A stretch of 64,000 nucleotides of DNA from Rheum nobile (Eukaryota > Streptophyta > Magnoliopsida > Caryophyllales > Polygonaceae). A program made the position numbers and the translations under genes. The notes under the pieces were generated by a model. That model was not told the DNA's origin and did no database searches. It worked only from the letters and a program-made list of their open reading frames with translations. The DNA is taken from the NCBI GenBank assembly GCA_027886185.1, contig WOAB01000109.1, positions 8,474,501-8,538,500 of the forward strand, in the 5' to 3' direction. Below are positions 10,926 through 21,732 of this stretch, in pieces. Each line of letters begins with the position of its first letter. The first letter of the stretch is position 1.

Positions 10926-12510
10926 AATCTATAACACCCCCAAATATCTCATTGAAAGCATTACCGCCAGTGACCTCAGATTCCACATCTGAAGCCACCC
11001 AAGGCTTAACCAGTTTATACAAATCATAAAACAACATTTATAATACGAAATGTCATAGTATTGGATTAAATCAAAGTTTCGGAATTTCATCCATAAGCCA
11101 AATACAACCAAAATATATTACAACGGAAGTCTTAATACAATAAATGACACAAAAGTCTTAATCTAGCGATCACACGCCTAGGATCTCAACCTGATAAAAC
11201 TCTTTAAAATTCCATCTGCCTTCCTCGTCGTTTCTAGCCTTCATGGAACTGCAGTTTATCTGATATACCGTATGAGACGGATGACACCAACCAACCATGA
11301 AAGGGAATATAACCGGTTGGTTAGTCTAATGAAAGATTATGCAAGGGTAAAACAGAAAGGTTCTAAGTAGTTGTATTAGGTTAGACTCATCGCTTCTCGA
11401 ATAAAAGTCGATGACGATAGTCAACCACCATACTCCTACTGAAATATACAAAAAGGTATGATCAAGAGAAGACTCTGAAAGATTGAGTCTTAAGGAAACA
11501 TATGAAGAGAAGACTCCAACGAATTGAGTCTTATCAGAAAGTATGACAATGTTTGGGAACATTAAAGTTTCACGCAAACGTTTAAAAGCGACTTGACTAT
11601 TTGGGTCCACGACCAACCTCACCGCATAATGCGAATTTAGATTCGGAAGGTGGACTTACTCTAATCGAAGCCCAGACGAGTTTCCACGTTGTACTTCTCG
11701 CCCAAGGTTCATTAATTATGTGCCTAATCGCACTTATCTTATTAAATTCCAAAACATACATTTACGTTATAAGCTTTTATAATATCTCCTCACAAGAGAT
11801 AATATCTCCTCACAAGAGATGTAAAAGGGATATCTCCTCACAAGAGATAATCCAACCCTGAGTAAGGGCATGGTCATGCCCAGAGAGAGTACTAGGGAAA
11901 AATCCACATAGCACCAGTTATAAAGAAACAACTAAACCTCACAAGGTACATAGCGTTCATACGAATACTCGTGCTAACTAAACAGTTAAAACACACAATA
12001 GTCCACATCAATGTCATTTAGGCAATAACAGATATAATAGCGTTGTTTCTAGCAATATATACAACCTATTATAATATCTGTATTTTAATCATATATACAT
12101 ATATATACATATATAATAGCGTTGTTTCTAGCAGTATATACAACCTATTATAATATCTTTTTTTTTTAAATCATATACAGTTATCAAAACTGTTCCCAGA
12201 CGAAAACAAAATTCATCCCAAATTAATTAACAATTAAACAATTGATAATTAATATAAATATGGAATGATAAGCAAGAGCGAACCGCCACTTGCCTTAGGT
12301 TAGAGGAAGCTTAACAAAGCTCAACGACAACGGGTTTCCGGGTCCGAAACGAGGTCAGATCTCAGATTATGGATTCTTACGAAACGACCCATAACGGAAT
12401 CCTAAGTTAGATTCGATAACCAAATATACGAATCTAAAGAAAGACAAACTAAATCGAAGGAACGAAGCCTCGATCGAGACCACAAATCCCAAAGCCACAC
12501 CACGAGCCCA

Positions 12511-12556
12511 GACACACCGCGAGTGCGCCGGCCCTGCCGCGAGTGCGGTCGAGCTA
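12511..12556. repeat. GC-rich hairpin pair downstream of TATA, LTR of A
   Basis: Two degenerate units of the CACCGC/GCGGTG type (cacaccgcgagtgcgccgg, ctgccgcgagtgcggtc) lie about 245-290 bp downstream of the TATA box. The LTR of element C has unrelated GC-rich units at the equivalent place. Confidence 0.65.
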
Positions 12557-12796
12557 CAACGGCGACATGACGACGACAAAAACTCACCATGATCGATGCG
12601 TTTGGATTCGATTAGGATGGGATTTGACTTCCCAACTCCTTGCACTTCCAAACACCACTTGGAGAGTACCTTCTCCTCCTACGGTAGCTCCGGCGACACT
12701 CCGGCGAAAGCTTGAGCTTTCCGGTAACAATGGAAATGAGAGATTTGAGAGAGAGAGTTTGAGAACTGTGATTCAACTCCACTCCAGCTCCTTTCC

Positions 12797-12804
12797 TTTT
12801 ATAG
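12797..12804 (-). promoter_or_regulatory. TATA box of the element A LTR
   Basis: On the minus strand TATAAAAG lies about 490 bp from the LTR start, a plausible U3 promoter. The copy at about 56-64 keeps it. Confidence 0.6.
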
Positions 12805-12931
12805 CCCAAGCAAGGAGGTCAAGCAATCAGGTGACTCATGGTAGGCGCCTACAACGACCGGATGGGACAGTTGCAGAGGCGAAGACGACGCGACGTCTGA
12901 AGTCCGGCGCCGTAGAGAAGAAATGATGACA

Positions 12932-13042
12932 CCGCGGGGTGCGGTGGCCTCACCGCGGGTGCGGTGAACCCCCACCTGACCGCCTCAGAAATTGGCCTTT
13001 CATCGCGAGGTGCGGTGGACTGACCGCGGGTGCGGTCAAGGC
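12932..13042. repeat. GC-rich hairpin cluster upstream of TATA, LTR of A
   Basis: Four hairpins with arms CACCGC/GCGGTG, TCACCGC/GCGGTGA, TCGC/GTGCGGTGG (degraded) and TGACCGC/GCGGTCA lie 130-240 bp upstream of the TATA box. The outer arm bases change in complementary pairs between units. Confidence 0.8.
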
Positions 13043-13290
13043 CATTTTCTGTGCCTTTTGTCCGGGAAGAATTATGGGCATGGGTTTTAACCCCGGGTTA
13101 AATATATTTGTACTCGAACGAATATTTTAACCCCAAAAATATATCGAATGTATTTTATTCCAATCCGGGAATTATTACGGAGATCAATGATTTTACAGAA
13201 AATCCGAACTCCTCGGAAAATAATCCGACTAGTAGTATGGGAGTTGGAAATATTACCAAAATACTCTTTACTAAAATGAGGGGTATTACA

Positions 13291-13676
13291 GCATCCTGCA
13301 AACCAGGCAATGCAACAACATCTAACTGAAGCCGAACATTAGGAGGAAGGAGATCATTCAACACCGTCCAATTCCAACCAACCCCCGTGATGTAACCTTG
13401 CCCGACGGAAAGACTACAAGTTGTTGTCAAGGATCCGATGAACGCGTAGTAGGGCGAAGCAACTCTTCGGAAGTGAAACAAGGGGACAGTGGGCTGTAGG
13501 AAGTCGGAAACAACCGTGGACTGGTGGAGGCGCGACGGACTGGAGGGAGACGCGACGGCGATGGAGGGAGACGCGGCGGCGATGGCTGTGAAGGGCGGCG
13601 GCTGCACTAGGGTGGGGAAGATGGGGTCAGTCGTGAGATGTATGAGGATTAGGGTTTGTGTTTGGTTGCGGATAAT
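13291..13676 (-). other. Unassigned stretch between elements A and J; possible host exon remnant
   Basis: The minus strand holds an open frame from about 13676 to 13291 that continues into the LTR of A. It includes SLTTTCSLSVGQGY and NVRLQLDVVALPGLQ and has no ATG in view. It has coding-like composition and is not part of either neighbouring element, so it may be a host gene fragment in which A inserted. I do not recognise the family. Confidence 0.3.
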
Positions 13677-13980
13677 TGATGGGTAACCTAATTAACGCGC
13701 CAGTATAGTTCGACTAGAAACGCGTTAATTGTTGACGTCAGGGCCCGGGTTTCAGGAGATTACTCGACTGTAAACAAAGCTCTATTTCGACGGAATAGAA
13801 AAGAAGACAAGAGTTCCTATTTATACTAGAGAGTTGACCTAATGGGCCAGACTCTCTAGTTACTAAATCTGGCGGCCCATTTAACATAAATGGAAACCAC
13901 CCAGAACTAACAGCTACTAAAAATAGAAATATTGTTCATAGAAAATACTAAACAAGTAATGTCTAGAAATAGTAAGTCTC
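13677..13980 (-). repeat. Probable LTR segment of chromovirus fragment J
   Basis: This lies directly downstream (minus strand) of the J pol stop at 13981. It has a TATA-like tataaatagg (minus, near 13828-13837) and ends in CCCATCA at 13677, an ATCA end like those of elements E and G. No second copy is in the window, so the LTR assignment rests on position only. Confidence 0.4.
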
Positions 13981-16219
13981 CTAAATCGAGCTCGGACTGG
14001 ATGTAGCTGTAGAGGAGTCAGTCACGGCTAAGCTGTAGAGACACAGAAGCTCGGACGATGTAGTGATCTGGCCGTGGCTGGCTACAAGTCTGGTCACCAA
14101 AGATTGTGTCGCTGCTTGGACACTCTTTGCTCTGGCGCGGGTGATAGGACATATAGGCGAAAGTCTCATGGCGTCTTCCTCCTCTGTAGCTGATATGGAG
14201 GACTGGGTCACATCACCCTCCCCCACTTGAGTGTGAAGCGCCCCCGCTTCACCCTCATCATACTCAGGCTCAACATATGGTGCTAAGTCAGCGACATTGA
14301 ATGTCGGATGCACCCCATACTTGTCAGAGAGCTCGAGCTGGTAGGCATTGTCGCCAATGGCCTTGACGACTCTGAAGGGACCATCACCCCGTTGGTCGAG
14401 CTTAGACTTGCGGACGGAAGGGAATCGCTCCTTCCGCAAGTGATGCCAAACCAAGTCGCCTGGGGTGAAGATCAAGCGTTGCCTGCCCTTGTTCTTCTGG
14501 GCTGAGTACTGCAGCGCACGCCGCTCCAACTGTGTACGTGTCCTCCTGTGCAGCTCCTGAATGTGCTCAGCCAACTTGCCAACAGTAATGTTCTCCTGGT
14601 CATGCAGCGGGTATGGCGTCATGTCCAGCGGCGTCAGCGGGTTCCTTCCATATACGACCTCGAAAGGAGTCAGCTTCGTCGCAGAGTGCCTGAACCTGTT
14701 ATAGGAAAACTCAACTGTAGCAAGTAAGTCCTCCCACCTGCGTGGGTTAGCGTTGAGAACTGTTCGGAGGAGGGCTCCCAAGGTACGGTTGGTCATCTCC
14801 GTCTGACCATCCGTTTGTGGGTGATAACTAGTAGAAAATAGAAGCTTGATGCCTAGCTTTCCCTATAAGGTTCTCCAAAAATGGCCCACAAACTTGGTAT
14901 CCCTATCACTAATAATAGTTTTAGGGACACCATGCAAGCGCACCACATGCTCAAAAAACAATCTAGCTATGTCGGTAGCATTGTTGGTGTTCTTGCAGGG
15001 AATAAAATGTGCCATCTTTGAGAACCTGTCGACCACTACAAATATGCAATCTGTACCACACCGAGACATAGGCAACCCTGTGATAAAATCCATCGATAGA
15101 TCTTCCCATGGGGCTGCAGGAATCGGGAGGGCGTGTAGAGACCATGTCGACTCGAGCGTGCCTTAGCCTTTTGGCATGTCACACAACTCTTACAATACCT
15201 GGTAACACTTTGGGCCATCTTTGGCCAGAAAAAATGCTCCCGAAGTTCTGCAAGGGTCTTAGACACCCCAAAATGGCCACAGTTGTCATGTGCTTCCTGG
15301 AGCAACAAGTGCCTGACAGAAGACGTAGGAATACAGAGTTTCCCAACCTTGTACAAATACCCGTCATCCAGGAAATACGTGGCATGCTCTCTGCTGATCT
15401 TACATTGCTCAAAGATGTCTTTAAAGAAAACATCAGCAGCATACAAATCCTTGAGCAATGCAAAACCAAGTAAACGAGACTGGAGATGAGTTATGAGCAC
15501 GTACCTGCGAAAAAGGGCATCGGCTACCACATTCTCCTTACCTTTCTTGTGCATGATCAGGTACGGAAATGTCTCCATGAACTCGACCCACCTAGCATGC
15601 CTGCGGTTGAGGGTCGTCTGGCTCTTCAGATAGGCCAGAGCAGCATGGTCTGAGTGTATCACAAACTCACTTGGCCAGAGATAGTGCTGCCAAGTCTTCA
15701 GGACCCGGATCAACGCGTACAACTCCTTGTCATACGTGGGGTAGTTCAGCTGAGCACCCGACAGCTTCTCCGAGAAGTAGGCGATCGGCCGCCTATCCTG
15801 CAGCAAGACACCCCGATGCCGAAATCGAAAGCGTCGCACTCCACCTCGAAGCGACGAGTGAAGTCAGGCAACTGCAGCAAAGGGGCACGGCACAGGGCAT
15901 CCTTCAGGGCGAAAAAAGCAGCATCATGTCGTGGAAGCCATGTGATCGACGTTGTCTTCTTGGTCAGCTCGTGCAAAGGGGCGACAATGGTGCTGAAGTC
16001 GCGGACGAACCTCTTGTAAAAGTCGGCCAGCCCTAAGAACGAGCAAACCTGAGTGGGTGTCGTCGGTGTAGGCCACTCCTTGATGGCGCGGATCTTCTCC
16101 TCATCCACTCGTAGCCCATCCCTGCCAACAATAAAACCAAGGAAGTTGGCAGATTCAGAACAAAATACGCATTTACCTCGGTTGACGTACAAGCTCTCAC
16201 GTCTCAAGCTCTCACGTCT
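13981..16219 (-). pseudogene. Element J: chromovirus pol fragment (CRM/Galadriel-like), RT end to integrase tail
   Basis: On the minus strand the order is RT connection (ANFLGFIVGRDGLRVDEEK, FLGLADFYKRFVRDF; about 16150-15990), RNase H (RPIAYFSEKLSGAQLNY, FVIHSDHAALAYL; about 15800-15600), integrase zinc finger (H...H...CKSCVTCQKAKA; about 15300-15150), integrase core (MDFITGLPMSR, VVVDRFSKMAHF, ISDRDTKF; about 15093-14863) and C-terminal module with GPFRVVKAIGDNAYQLELS. The tail has EEDAMRLSPICPITRARAK, close to the tail in element E. Frameshifts near 15830, 15110 and 14860 break it. The 5' end joins LINE sequence at about 16219. Confidence 0.85.
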
Positions 16220-16221
16220 CA
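16190..16221. repeat. 15-bp tandem duplication at the J/LINE junction
   Basis: The unit aagctctcacgtctc occurs twice in a row exactly where chromovirus RT sequence changes to LINE RT sequence. On the minus strand it encodes a doubled Leu-Arg-Arg-Glu-Ser. Confidence 0.85.
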
Positions 16222-17246
16222 AGCACTCTAAGTCAAGCTTAAGGACCATCCAACCTTTCTTCCCCTTTTTACGACGCATGGAATGCATCACTTCTTGAAC
16301 AACCACCACATTATCCGACATATATGATGACCTGGGATGAAGCTGCATTGCGTAGGCCCAACTAACTTTGATATAATGGCCTTCATTTGCCTCATGAGAG
16401 TCTTCTTAATAACCTTAAAAAGAATATTACAAAGACTAATGGGCCGAAACTGATTAATACACTCAGGGTTGTCAACTTTAGAAATCAACACAAGTAAAGT
16501 GTCATTAGTTGCTTCAAGCAGAACCCCAGACCGTAAGAAGTCACAAACAAAGCTCACCACCGACCTGCCAACAACATCCCAACACCTCTGGTAGAACACA
16601 GGTTGGAACCTATCCGGCCCAGGCGCTTTGAAAGGGGCCATTGCCCTCACGGCCTGCTCAATCTCTAGATCCGAGAAGGGCATATTCAAGTTTACAATCT
16701 CAGAAGGAGTAAGCGCAATGAAACCCGAACGGTTAAGCGTATGCACAGAAACCGACATATACGTGGGGCAATATAACTGGCGAAAGAAATCAAAAGCCAT
16801 GGCTTCCAAGGCCGTAGGCTCAGACACCCAAACACCATCACTGTTACGCATCAACTCGACCCGGTTACGTCTCCGGCGAATGACCGTAGACATATGAAAA
16901 TACGAAGTGTTACGATCACCAAGACCCACCCATTTATCACGTGATTTCTGAAACCACAACATCTCCTCTTGCTTGAGCACCAAATCAAGCTCCAACATCA
17001 TTCTTGCTTCCACAACCAACAGACCCACCGACACCCTACTAGATAACAAACGTTGAGTGGCCTGCAACTCCTCAACAATCTTGGCTTTACGATAGTGAAT
17101 ACTACCAAACACCTTCTTGTTCCACCTACGAAGCTCATCACGCAGCACAACCAGAGCTTCCGAAGTCGGACACACATGGACCCACTTAGGAGATCAACAA
17201 ACTTGGGGTGTGAAAGCCACACCGCCTCGAAACGAAAGGGGCTCAA
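16220..17246 (-). pseudogene. L1-type LINE fragment: end of endonuclease to reverse transcriptase start
   Basis: On the minus strand the fragment starts with the end of an endonuclease domain (PFRFEAVWLSHPKF) and passes through the linker typical of plant L1 ORF2 (LRRWNKKVFGSIHYRKAKI; WLGDRN-like WVGLGDRNTSYFH). It then enters RT (APGPDRFQPVFYQRCW, FRPISLCNILFKVI, QCSFIPGHH). A frameshift near 16325 precedes SDNVVVVQEVMHSMRRKKGK and KLDLE, where it breaks off. The catalytic FADD block is absent, so only the first part of RT is present. Confidence 0.85.
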
Positions 17247-17248
17247 TT

Positions 17249-17511
17249 GAGAATGGTCGCTTATTAAAAATCGTGAGAAACGGCCGCATCAAATGTATGA
17301 TACATAGAAAGCGATCTCGTATGCAAATTGTATCATTTTGATCTAATTTAAATTAGAGGACACATCAGACGAGCACATTCACTTACTTAAAGATTGTTAG
17401 AAACAACCACAACAAATGAGCACGGTCACTTACTTAAAGATCATGAGAAACAACCACAACAAATGAGAACAATCATTTTTTTTAAAATCGTGAGAGACGA
17501 TCGTATTATTA
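17249..17511. repeat. 47-bp minisatellite, about four diverged units
   Basis: Units starting gagcac/gagaat...cttacttaaagat...gagaaacaaccacaacaaat begin at 17249, 17371, 17418 and 17465. The last three are head-to-tail with a 47-bp period; the first is separated by about 75 bp of diverged sequence. Confidence 0.75.
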
Positions 17512-18203
17512 ACTTGCAGTAAAAAGATTTTGAGCACGTAGGAAAATAATGGTACGGTCGTATTATACAGAAAAATGCGTTTTTATGTATATAAAACTTG
17601 TATTGTGTATTCAACAAGGTAATGAAAATGCGTGTTCATAACTTTACTATATATATACTAAAGTTGAAGTGACTAATGGCATTAGACATTTTCATATTGA
17701 GTCAAGTCATCTTTTGTCACATATCTACTCTACAATGCGTCACTTGTCATCATTTTTTTATATGGATTTTATTATGATTATGTAATAATGTTGTGGTGGT
17801 CTTACTGTCCTTTTTAGCGTATGTATAATATTTTTTTCATGAAAAAGCATAGCAACTTTTTAAGTGTGATTATATTCCTTATTAGTTTTTTTTAATGAAA
17901 CATGAATCTATACTATATATAAAAGTCTGGTGGCCTGAAATGAATAGTGTCTATTTTGTCTTATTTATGACTGATTTGGGCCTGCTGAAAGTGAGCCCTT
18001 TTTTCCTAAACTAATTACAATACTGCCATTTAATATGTTATCTCTCACCAACTCCCACGTTACATTCCACGCGTCAATTAATAACCCTTACGTGTCAACT
18101 CCTCCTCTTCTCCTTTCTTCTTATTACACTGCTTGCGTCTTCATTTCAAAACACTGTGGGACTTCTGCTCCAATCTCTCAGACTCACACCGCTTCATCCC
18201 CTC
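17512..18203. other. AT-rich intergenic stretch with a possible Helitron 5' end
   Basis: No coding sequence is supported. At 17907 the sequence tctatactatatataaaag resembles the TCTMTACTA... start of plant Helitrons, and a similar tatatactaaagttgaagtg lies at 17650. No CTRR end with hairpin was found before element D begins, so any Helitron is cut or misidentified. Confidence 0.35.
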
Positions 18204-19047
18204 TGTTGGAACGATGATGTTCCCTCTAGTTTTGATGATGATAAACTCAATGGCATTTGATGGTTTTTAGTGTGACTATGAGTTTCAGGAAACAGATGAT
18301 TTAAAGGAACGATGAAAACCAAGTGAAGAATCAAAACAGAGAATACAAGGAACATAGAAGTCAACAATGAGAAACAACACGTTGGAACAAAAGAGAGACA
18401 CACGTTGTTGAACAGAAAAGGAAAGGGAACAGCGCCAAGGAACGCATGACGCGCGCTGTAAACCCTTGTGCCTGTCGAATCTTTCTTTTATGGAAACAAA
18501 GATTGAAGGAGCAACTTGGGCCGAAAGAAGATAATCTCGTTGGAGATATTCTGGTTAGGATAGATTAGTAAAGATTGTATAGGATTATTTTATCTTATTT
18601 TCCTTAAGTAAAACTAGGGTAAATTAGATGAAATACCTAGACTATAAGATAAAAAGTTGCAAACTTCATTTGACAAGTGATTTACGGCATTTTTCACTGA
18701 GAAGAGCATTCAGAAGAAGAAAGAACTTACAAGCACGAGACTTTGGTGAGTTGAGTACTTGTTAGGGTTTTGATTGTCTTAGGTGTTGTTAGGAACGTTA
18801 TATTCAGAGGTCTAGATATCTAGGAGTAAACTAGATTGAGATAAGACTTGCGTGTTTGTAATTCCAGGATTAATAACACAAGTAGACTTTCAAAATCCTA
18901 CTAGGGAAACCTAGAGGTAGAGGTTTTTCTTAGTCAACTAGTTGGTTGATTACGTTTTTCTCTCTAAGGAACTTTGTCTGTTACTCTGTTATTCTGTTAC
19001 GATATTCCGCTGCCCAAGGAACAGTTATACCGTTCCTTGTACTAACA
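18204..19047 (+). repeat. 5' LTR of element D
   Basis: The 844-bp LTR runs from TGTTGGAACG to GTACTAACA and aligns over its whole length with 42168-43017. A further 10 bases beyond it (ctcgattcta) also match, so the exact end is uncertain by about 13 bp. Confidence 0.9.
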
Positions 19048-19063
19048 CACTCGATTCTATAAT

Positions 19064-19075
19064 TGGTATCAGAGC
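19064..19075 (+). other. Primer-binding site of element D
   Basis: tggtatcagagc lies 17 bp past the LTR end and is complementary to initiator tRNA-Met. Confidence 0.85.
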
Positions 19076-19120
19076 AGGTTTGTTCTAGATTGTGTGTTAC
19101 TTACAGATTTTTAGGTAACG

Positions 19121-20422
19121 ATGTCTCCTACCACTGTCAAAGTTGGTTTGAACTCTTCAAGGCCTCCTCTCTTGCTCGCTGGCCAATACCAACATTGGAA
19201 GGCACTCTTCATCAAGTGGGTGCAAAGCAATGATTACCAATGCTGGTTGGTCATCTCTCTTGGAGATCTTGAGATTGTTGATCTTGAGAAAAAGAAAAAA
19301 CTGAAGAAATGGGATCAAGAGGATCTCCAAATCATGGAGAAGAACTACAAGGCTGCCATGCTCATCAACAATTCTCTTAATCAGCAAGATGTGCAAAAGC
19401 TTCAATCTTGTGAATCCGCCAATGCTAAGTGGCTTGCCCTGGAACAGATGTACATGGGAAGTAAAGACCTTCGTGAGATTGATCGTTTCACTGCTAAGAA
19501 GGATTTCTACAATTTCAAAATGGAAGAGAAAGAAGATGTGATTTCTTACCAAGTCAGGTTTGAGAAAATCACTGCAAACTTGACTACTCACTCGATCTCA
19601 GATAAAGAAATCCTCCCTGACGAGAAGATCCTTATTATCATTGATGGGCTTCCTCATCGTCATGCGATGACCAAGGCCATTCTAAAAGAGAATCCCAATA
19701 CTGTCAAACTGACGTTCCATGAGGTCTTTAGCAAGATTCAGAAGTATGACAATGAAGATAAGGCTGGAAGAAACAAGGATTCCAAGGAAAAAGGAATCGC
19801 TTTGATGGTTGGAAAGGCTGTCGATAGAATTGAAAATGACCTCGATGACAATGATGGCTCCGATGATCTTGAGGTGGTGTTGCTAACTAAAGTCATGCGT
19901 TCCCTCTACAACAAAGGAAGAAACAACAGAGGTGGGAACAATGAGACTCGTGACATCAAGGACATTACTTGCTACAACTGCAATGAAAAGGGTCACTACT
20001 CTAGCTCATGCCCAAAGCCCAAGAAACCAAGCAAACCTTCTGGGAACGATGAGAAGAAAGCTTTCGTTGCTGTGTGGGGCAATGAGGATGACTCAGATGG
20101 TGAAGGCCCTGAAGCCTGGCGTGACAAGATGTGTGCAATGGCCATTAACGACTCTTCTGAGGATCTCGAGGTAAACCCTGAAACATTTTTGAAATCTCTT
20201 TTGAATTATGATAAGAAATCTTTGATTGCTCTCATAAGGGAAATGTATTCTGAAAATTTGAAAACACAAGAGGAACTTGCTAATTCTGAAGATGAGTGCA
20301 GTAGTTTAAAAGAAAACCTTTCTAACACTGCTAGTAGCTCAACTGTTCCTTGTTCTTCATGTGATGCTAATAATGAGGAACTTCAGAGGTTAAGAAATGA
20401 AAAAAGGTCTTTTTGCTTATGA
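19121..20422 (+). CDS. Element D gag, N-terminal and nucleocapsid part
   Basis: The ATG at 19121 is the first after the PBS. The 433-residue frame has a copia-type gag capsid domain (W-K-ALFIKW near residues 25-30; SANAKWLALEQMY; FYNFKMEEKEDVISYQVRF), an acidic linker, and one CCHC zinc knuckle (CYNCNEKGHYSSSC, about residues 285-298), then a Ser/Glu-rich, coiled-coil-like tail. The frame ends at 20422, but gag-like text goes on in another frame from 20413, so a frameshift truncates a longer original gag. The protein would coat element RNA in particles. Confidence 0.8.
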   Translation: MSPTTVKVGLNSSRPPLLLAGQYQHWKALFIKWVQSNDYQCWLVISLGDLEIVDLEKKKKLKKWDQEDLQIMEKNYKAAMLINNSLNQQDVQKLQSCESANAKWLALEQMYMGSKDLREIDRFTAKKDFYNFKMEEKEDVISYQVRFEKITANLTTHSISDKEILPDEKILIIIDGLPHRHAMTKAILKENPNTVKLTFHEVFSKIQKYDNEDKAGRNKDSKEKGIALMVGKAVDRIENDLDDNDGSDDLEVVLLTKVMRSLYNKGRNNRGGNNETRDIKDITCYNCNEKGHYSSSCPKPKKPSKPSGNDEKKAFVAVWGNEDDSDGEGPEAWRDKMCAMAINDSSEDLEVNPETFLKSLLNYDKKSLIALIREMYSENLKTQEELANSEDECSSLKENLSNTASSSTVPCSSCDANNEELQRLRNEKRSFCL

Positions 20423-21146
20423 ATGAAGTCTCTAACAATACTGATACAAGAAGTGTAGCTGGATCAACTAAGCTTGAGGAACAGATGTCTGAGATGAAGG
20501 CTTATGTTCACAAGATTCATTCTGTGCTAATGGAACAGAAAGCTGAAACTGACAACATTCAGTTTGTCGAAGCAAGGTATGGCATTGGTTATACAAGTTT
20601 CAAGCAAAAGGAAGATGATCCACTATTCTGGAACTTCGTGAAGCAAGAGATAGGGAACTTCAAGACGCTAGAGAGAAGAATCGCAATCTTGAGGAACGTG
20701 TCAAGGTCCTTGAGAGTGGACTGGATGAAAATCAGTCATGGTACACTGGACAACCTGCCCACAAGATCTTCCTCAAGCAGTCTCAAGGGAAGCAATCCAA
20801 CGTTCCCTGTCCAGAACGTGCGAAGCAACGCAAGAGTGTTGTTCCCAACAGAAAGTATGTTCAAATGGATCAATTCAAGTTGTGTTGGTATTGTGGAGAC
20901 AACAGACATTTGCAGAGAGACTTTTAAAAGAAAAGGAAGTTCTCTGAAGAGCACACACAGAGAAGGAACAATAGGAGCAATAATGTGAACTTGAATGACT
21001 TCTATGATGATTCACATATGCACAATCATAATCATGCTAAGACTAGGAAGAAAACTGTTATTATTGATAGAACTATTTCTAGGGAACAATTGCATCGAGT
21101 GTCTCGACCAGGTAAGGCTAAGCTTGTCTGGGTCGCCAAATCTTAA
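20413..21146 (+). pseudogene. Element D gag C-terminal region, frameshifted
   Basis: The frame continues the coiled-coil tail (LEEQMSEMKAYVHKIHSVL) and overlaps the previous frame by 10 bases. Around 20875 another frame shows a second knuckle-like CWYCGDNRHLQRDF, so at least two frameshifts are present. The text ends with a KAKLVWVAKS block at about 21146, just before protease. Confidence 0.65.
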
Positions 21147-21154
21147 CTTTTTCT

Positions 21155-21732
21155 GTGCAGGTTAAAGTGAGGGGGAACGAGAAGTGGTACAGTGACAGCG
21201 CTTGTTCGTGCCACATGACCGGAAAAGAAGATCAACTCACCTCACTTCACAAACACTCAATAGGGAGTGTTGCTCTTGGAGACAAGAGATGCAGAGAAAT
21301 CATTGGAATAGGCGAAACAAAACTAAACTCCAGTATCACGGTAAAAGAAGTTAGTTTAGGTCATGAACTTGGTTTTAGTTTGTTGAGTGTTGCACAACTT
21401 TGCGACCAAGGGAACAACAAGACAGTCTTTACTTCACAAGAATGCTACGTCAAAGATCGCGAAACCAAGAACATTATTCTGCGAGGTGTCAGATTCAAGG
21501 ATGTGTACATTGTGGACAAGAATTTCAAGCCAAAGGAAGTTCTATGCTTTGCGTCTATAGCTGATGAGACGGAACTGTGGCATAGAAGGCTTGGACATGC
21601 AAATCTTCGACTCATTCACAAGCTGTATACAAAGGAACATGTTCGTGGTCTTCCAAATGTTCGATCAAAGTTCCATGGTGTTTGTGATGCTTGTGTGAAA
21701 GGGAAACAGACCCGTTCCTCGTTCAAAATTAA
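21155..21732 (+). pseudogene. Element D protease and pre-integrase zinc domain
   Basis: The frame opens with copia-type protease WYSDSACSCHMTG, where the usual D-S-G is D-S-A and the Arg is Cys. It goes on to the GAG-pre-integrase motif (ELWHRRLGHANLRLIHKL...CDACVKGKQTRSSFK), which carries the H-H-C-C zinc ligands. Immediately after SSFK the sequence jumps to the end of RT, so the integrase core and most of RT are deleted. Confidence 0.8.

Larger units (their letters stand above)
1..13290 (-). mobile_element. Element A: Ty3/gypsy chromovirus (Tekay/Del-like), degenerate
   Basis: The order on the minus strand is 5' LTR (10930-13290), tRNA-Met type primer-binding site, an acidic extra ORF, gag with two CCHC knuckles, protease, RT, integrase with GPY/F module and chromodomain, polypurine tract and 3' LTR (1-531, cut by the window edge). 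The two LTR portions align through 12738-13290 against 1-531 with few differences. The element was broken by insertion of B inside RT and by an internal deletion that removed RNase H and the integrase zinc finger. Many nonsense codons show it is dead. The lineage call rests on the pol motifs, the C-terminal chromodomain and LTR ends of the type TGTAACACCCC...GGGGTATTACA. Confidence 0.9.
10930..13290 (-). repeat. 5' LTR of element A
   Basis: The 2361-bp LTR is bounded by tataacaccccc (the usual TG end mutated to TA) and ggggtattaca. The PBS abuts the left end. Inside are a TATA box (12797-12804), two groups of GC-rich hairpins on either side of it (12511-12556 and 12932-13042), three direct copies of a tctcctcacaagagat unit at 11780-11850, and two copies of an aatagcgttgtttctagca-type repeat at 12037-12150. 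The right side meets unrelated sequence at 13291. Confidence 0.9.

Noticed and set aside
17249..17511. 47-bp minisatellite considered as a centromeric satellite
   Set aside because: Only about four diverged units are present, far below a satellite array, and the unit length is unlike usual centromere monomers.
18199..18203. Target duplication of element D (ccctc against ctcga at 43018)
   Set aside because: Only partial overlap (ctc) is present. The LTR end is uncertain because ctcgattcta also follows the 5' LTR, so no duplication is claimed.
19064..19075. tRNA genes near the many tggtatcagagc sites
   Set aside because: These are primer-binding sites complementary to initiator tRNA-Met. No cloverleaf can be formed around them.
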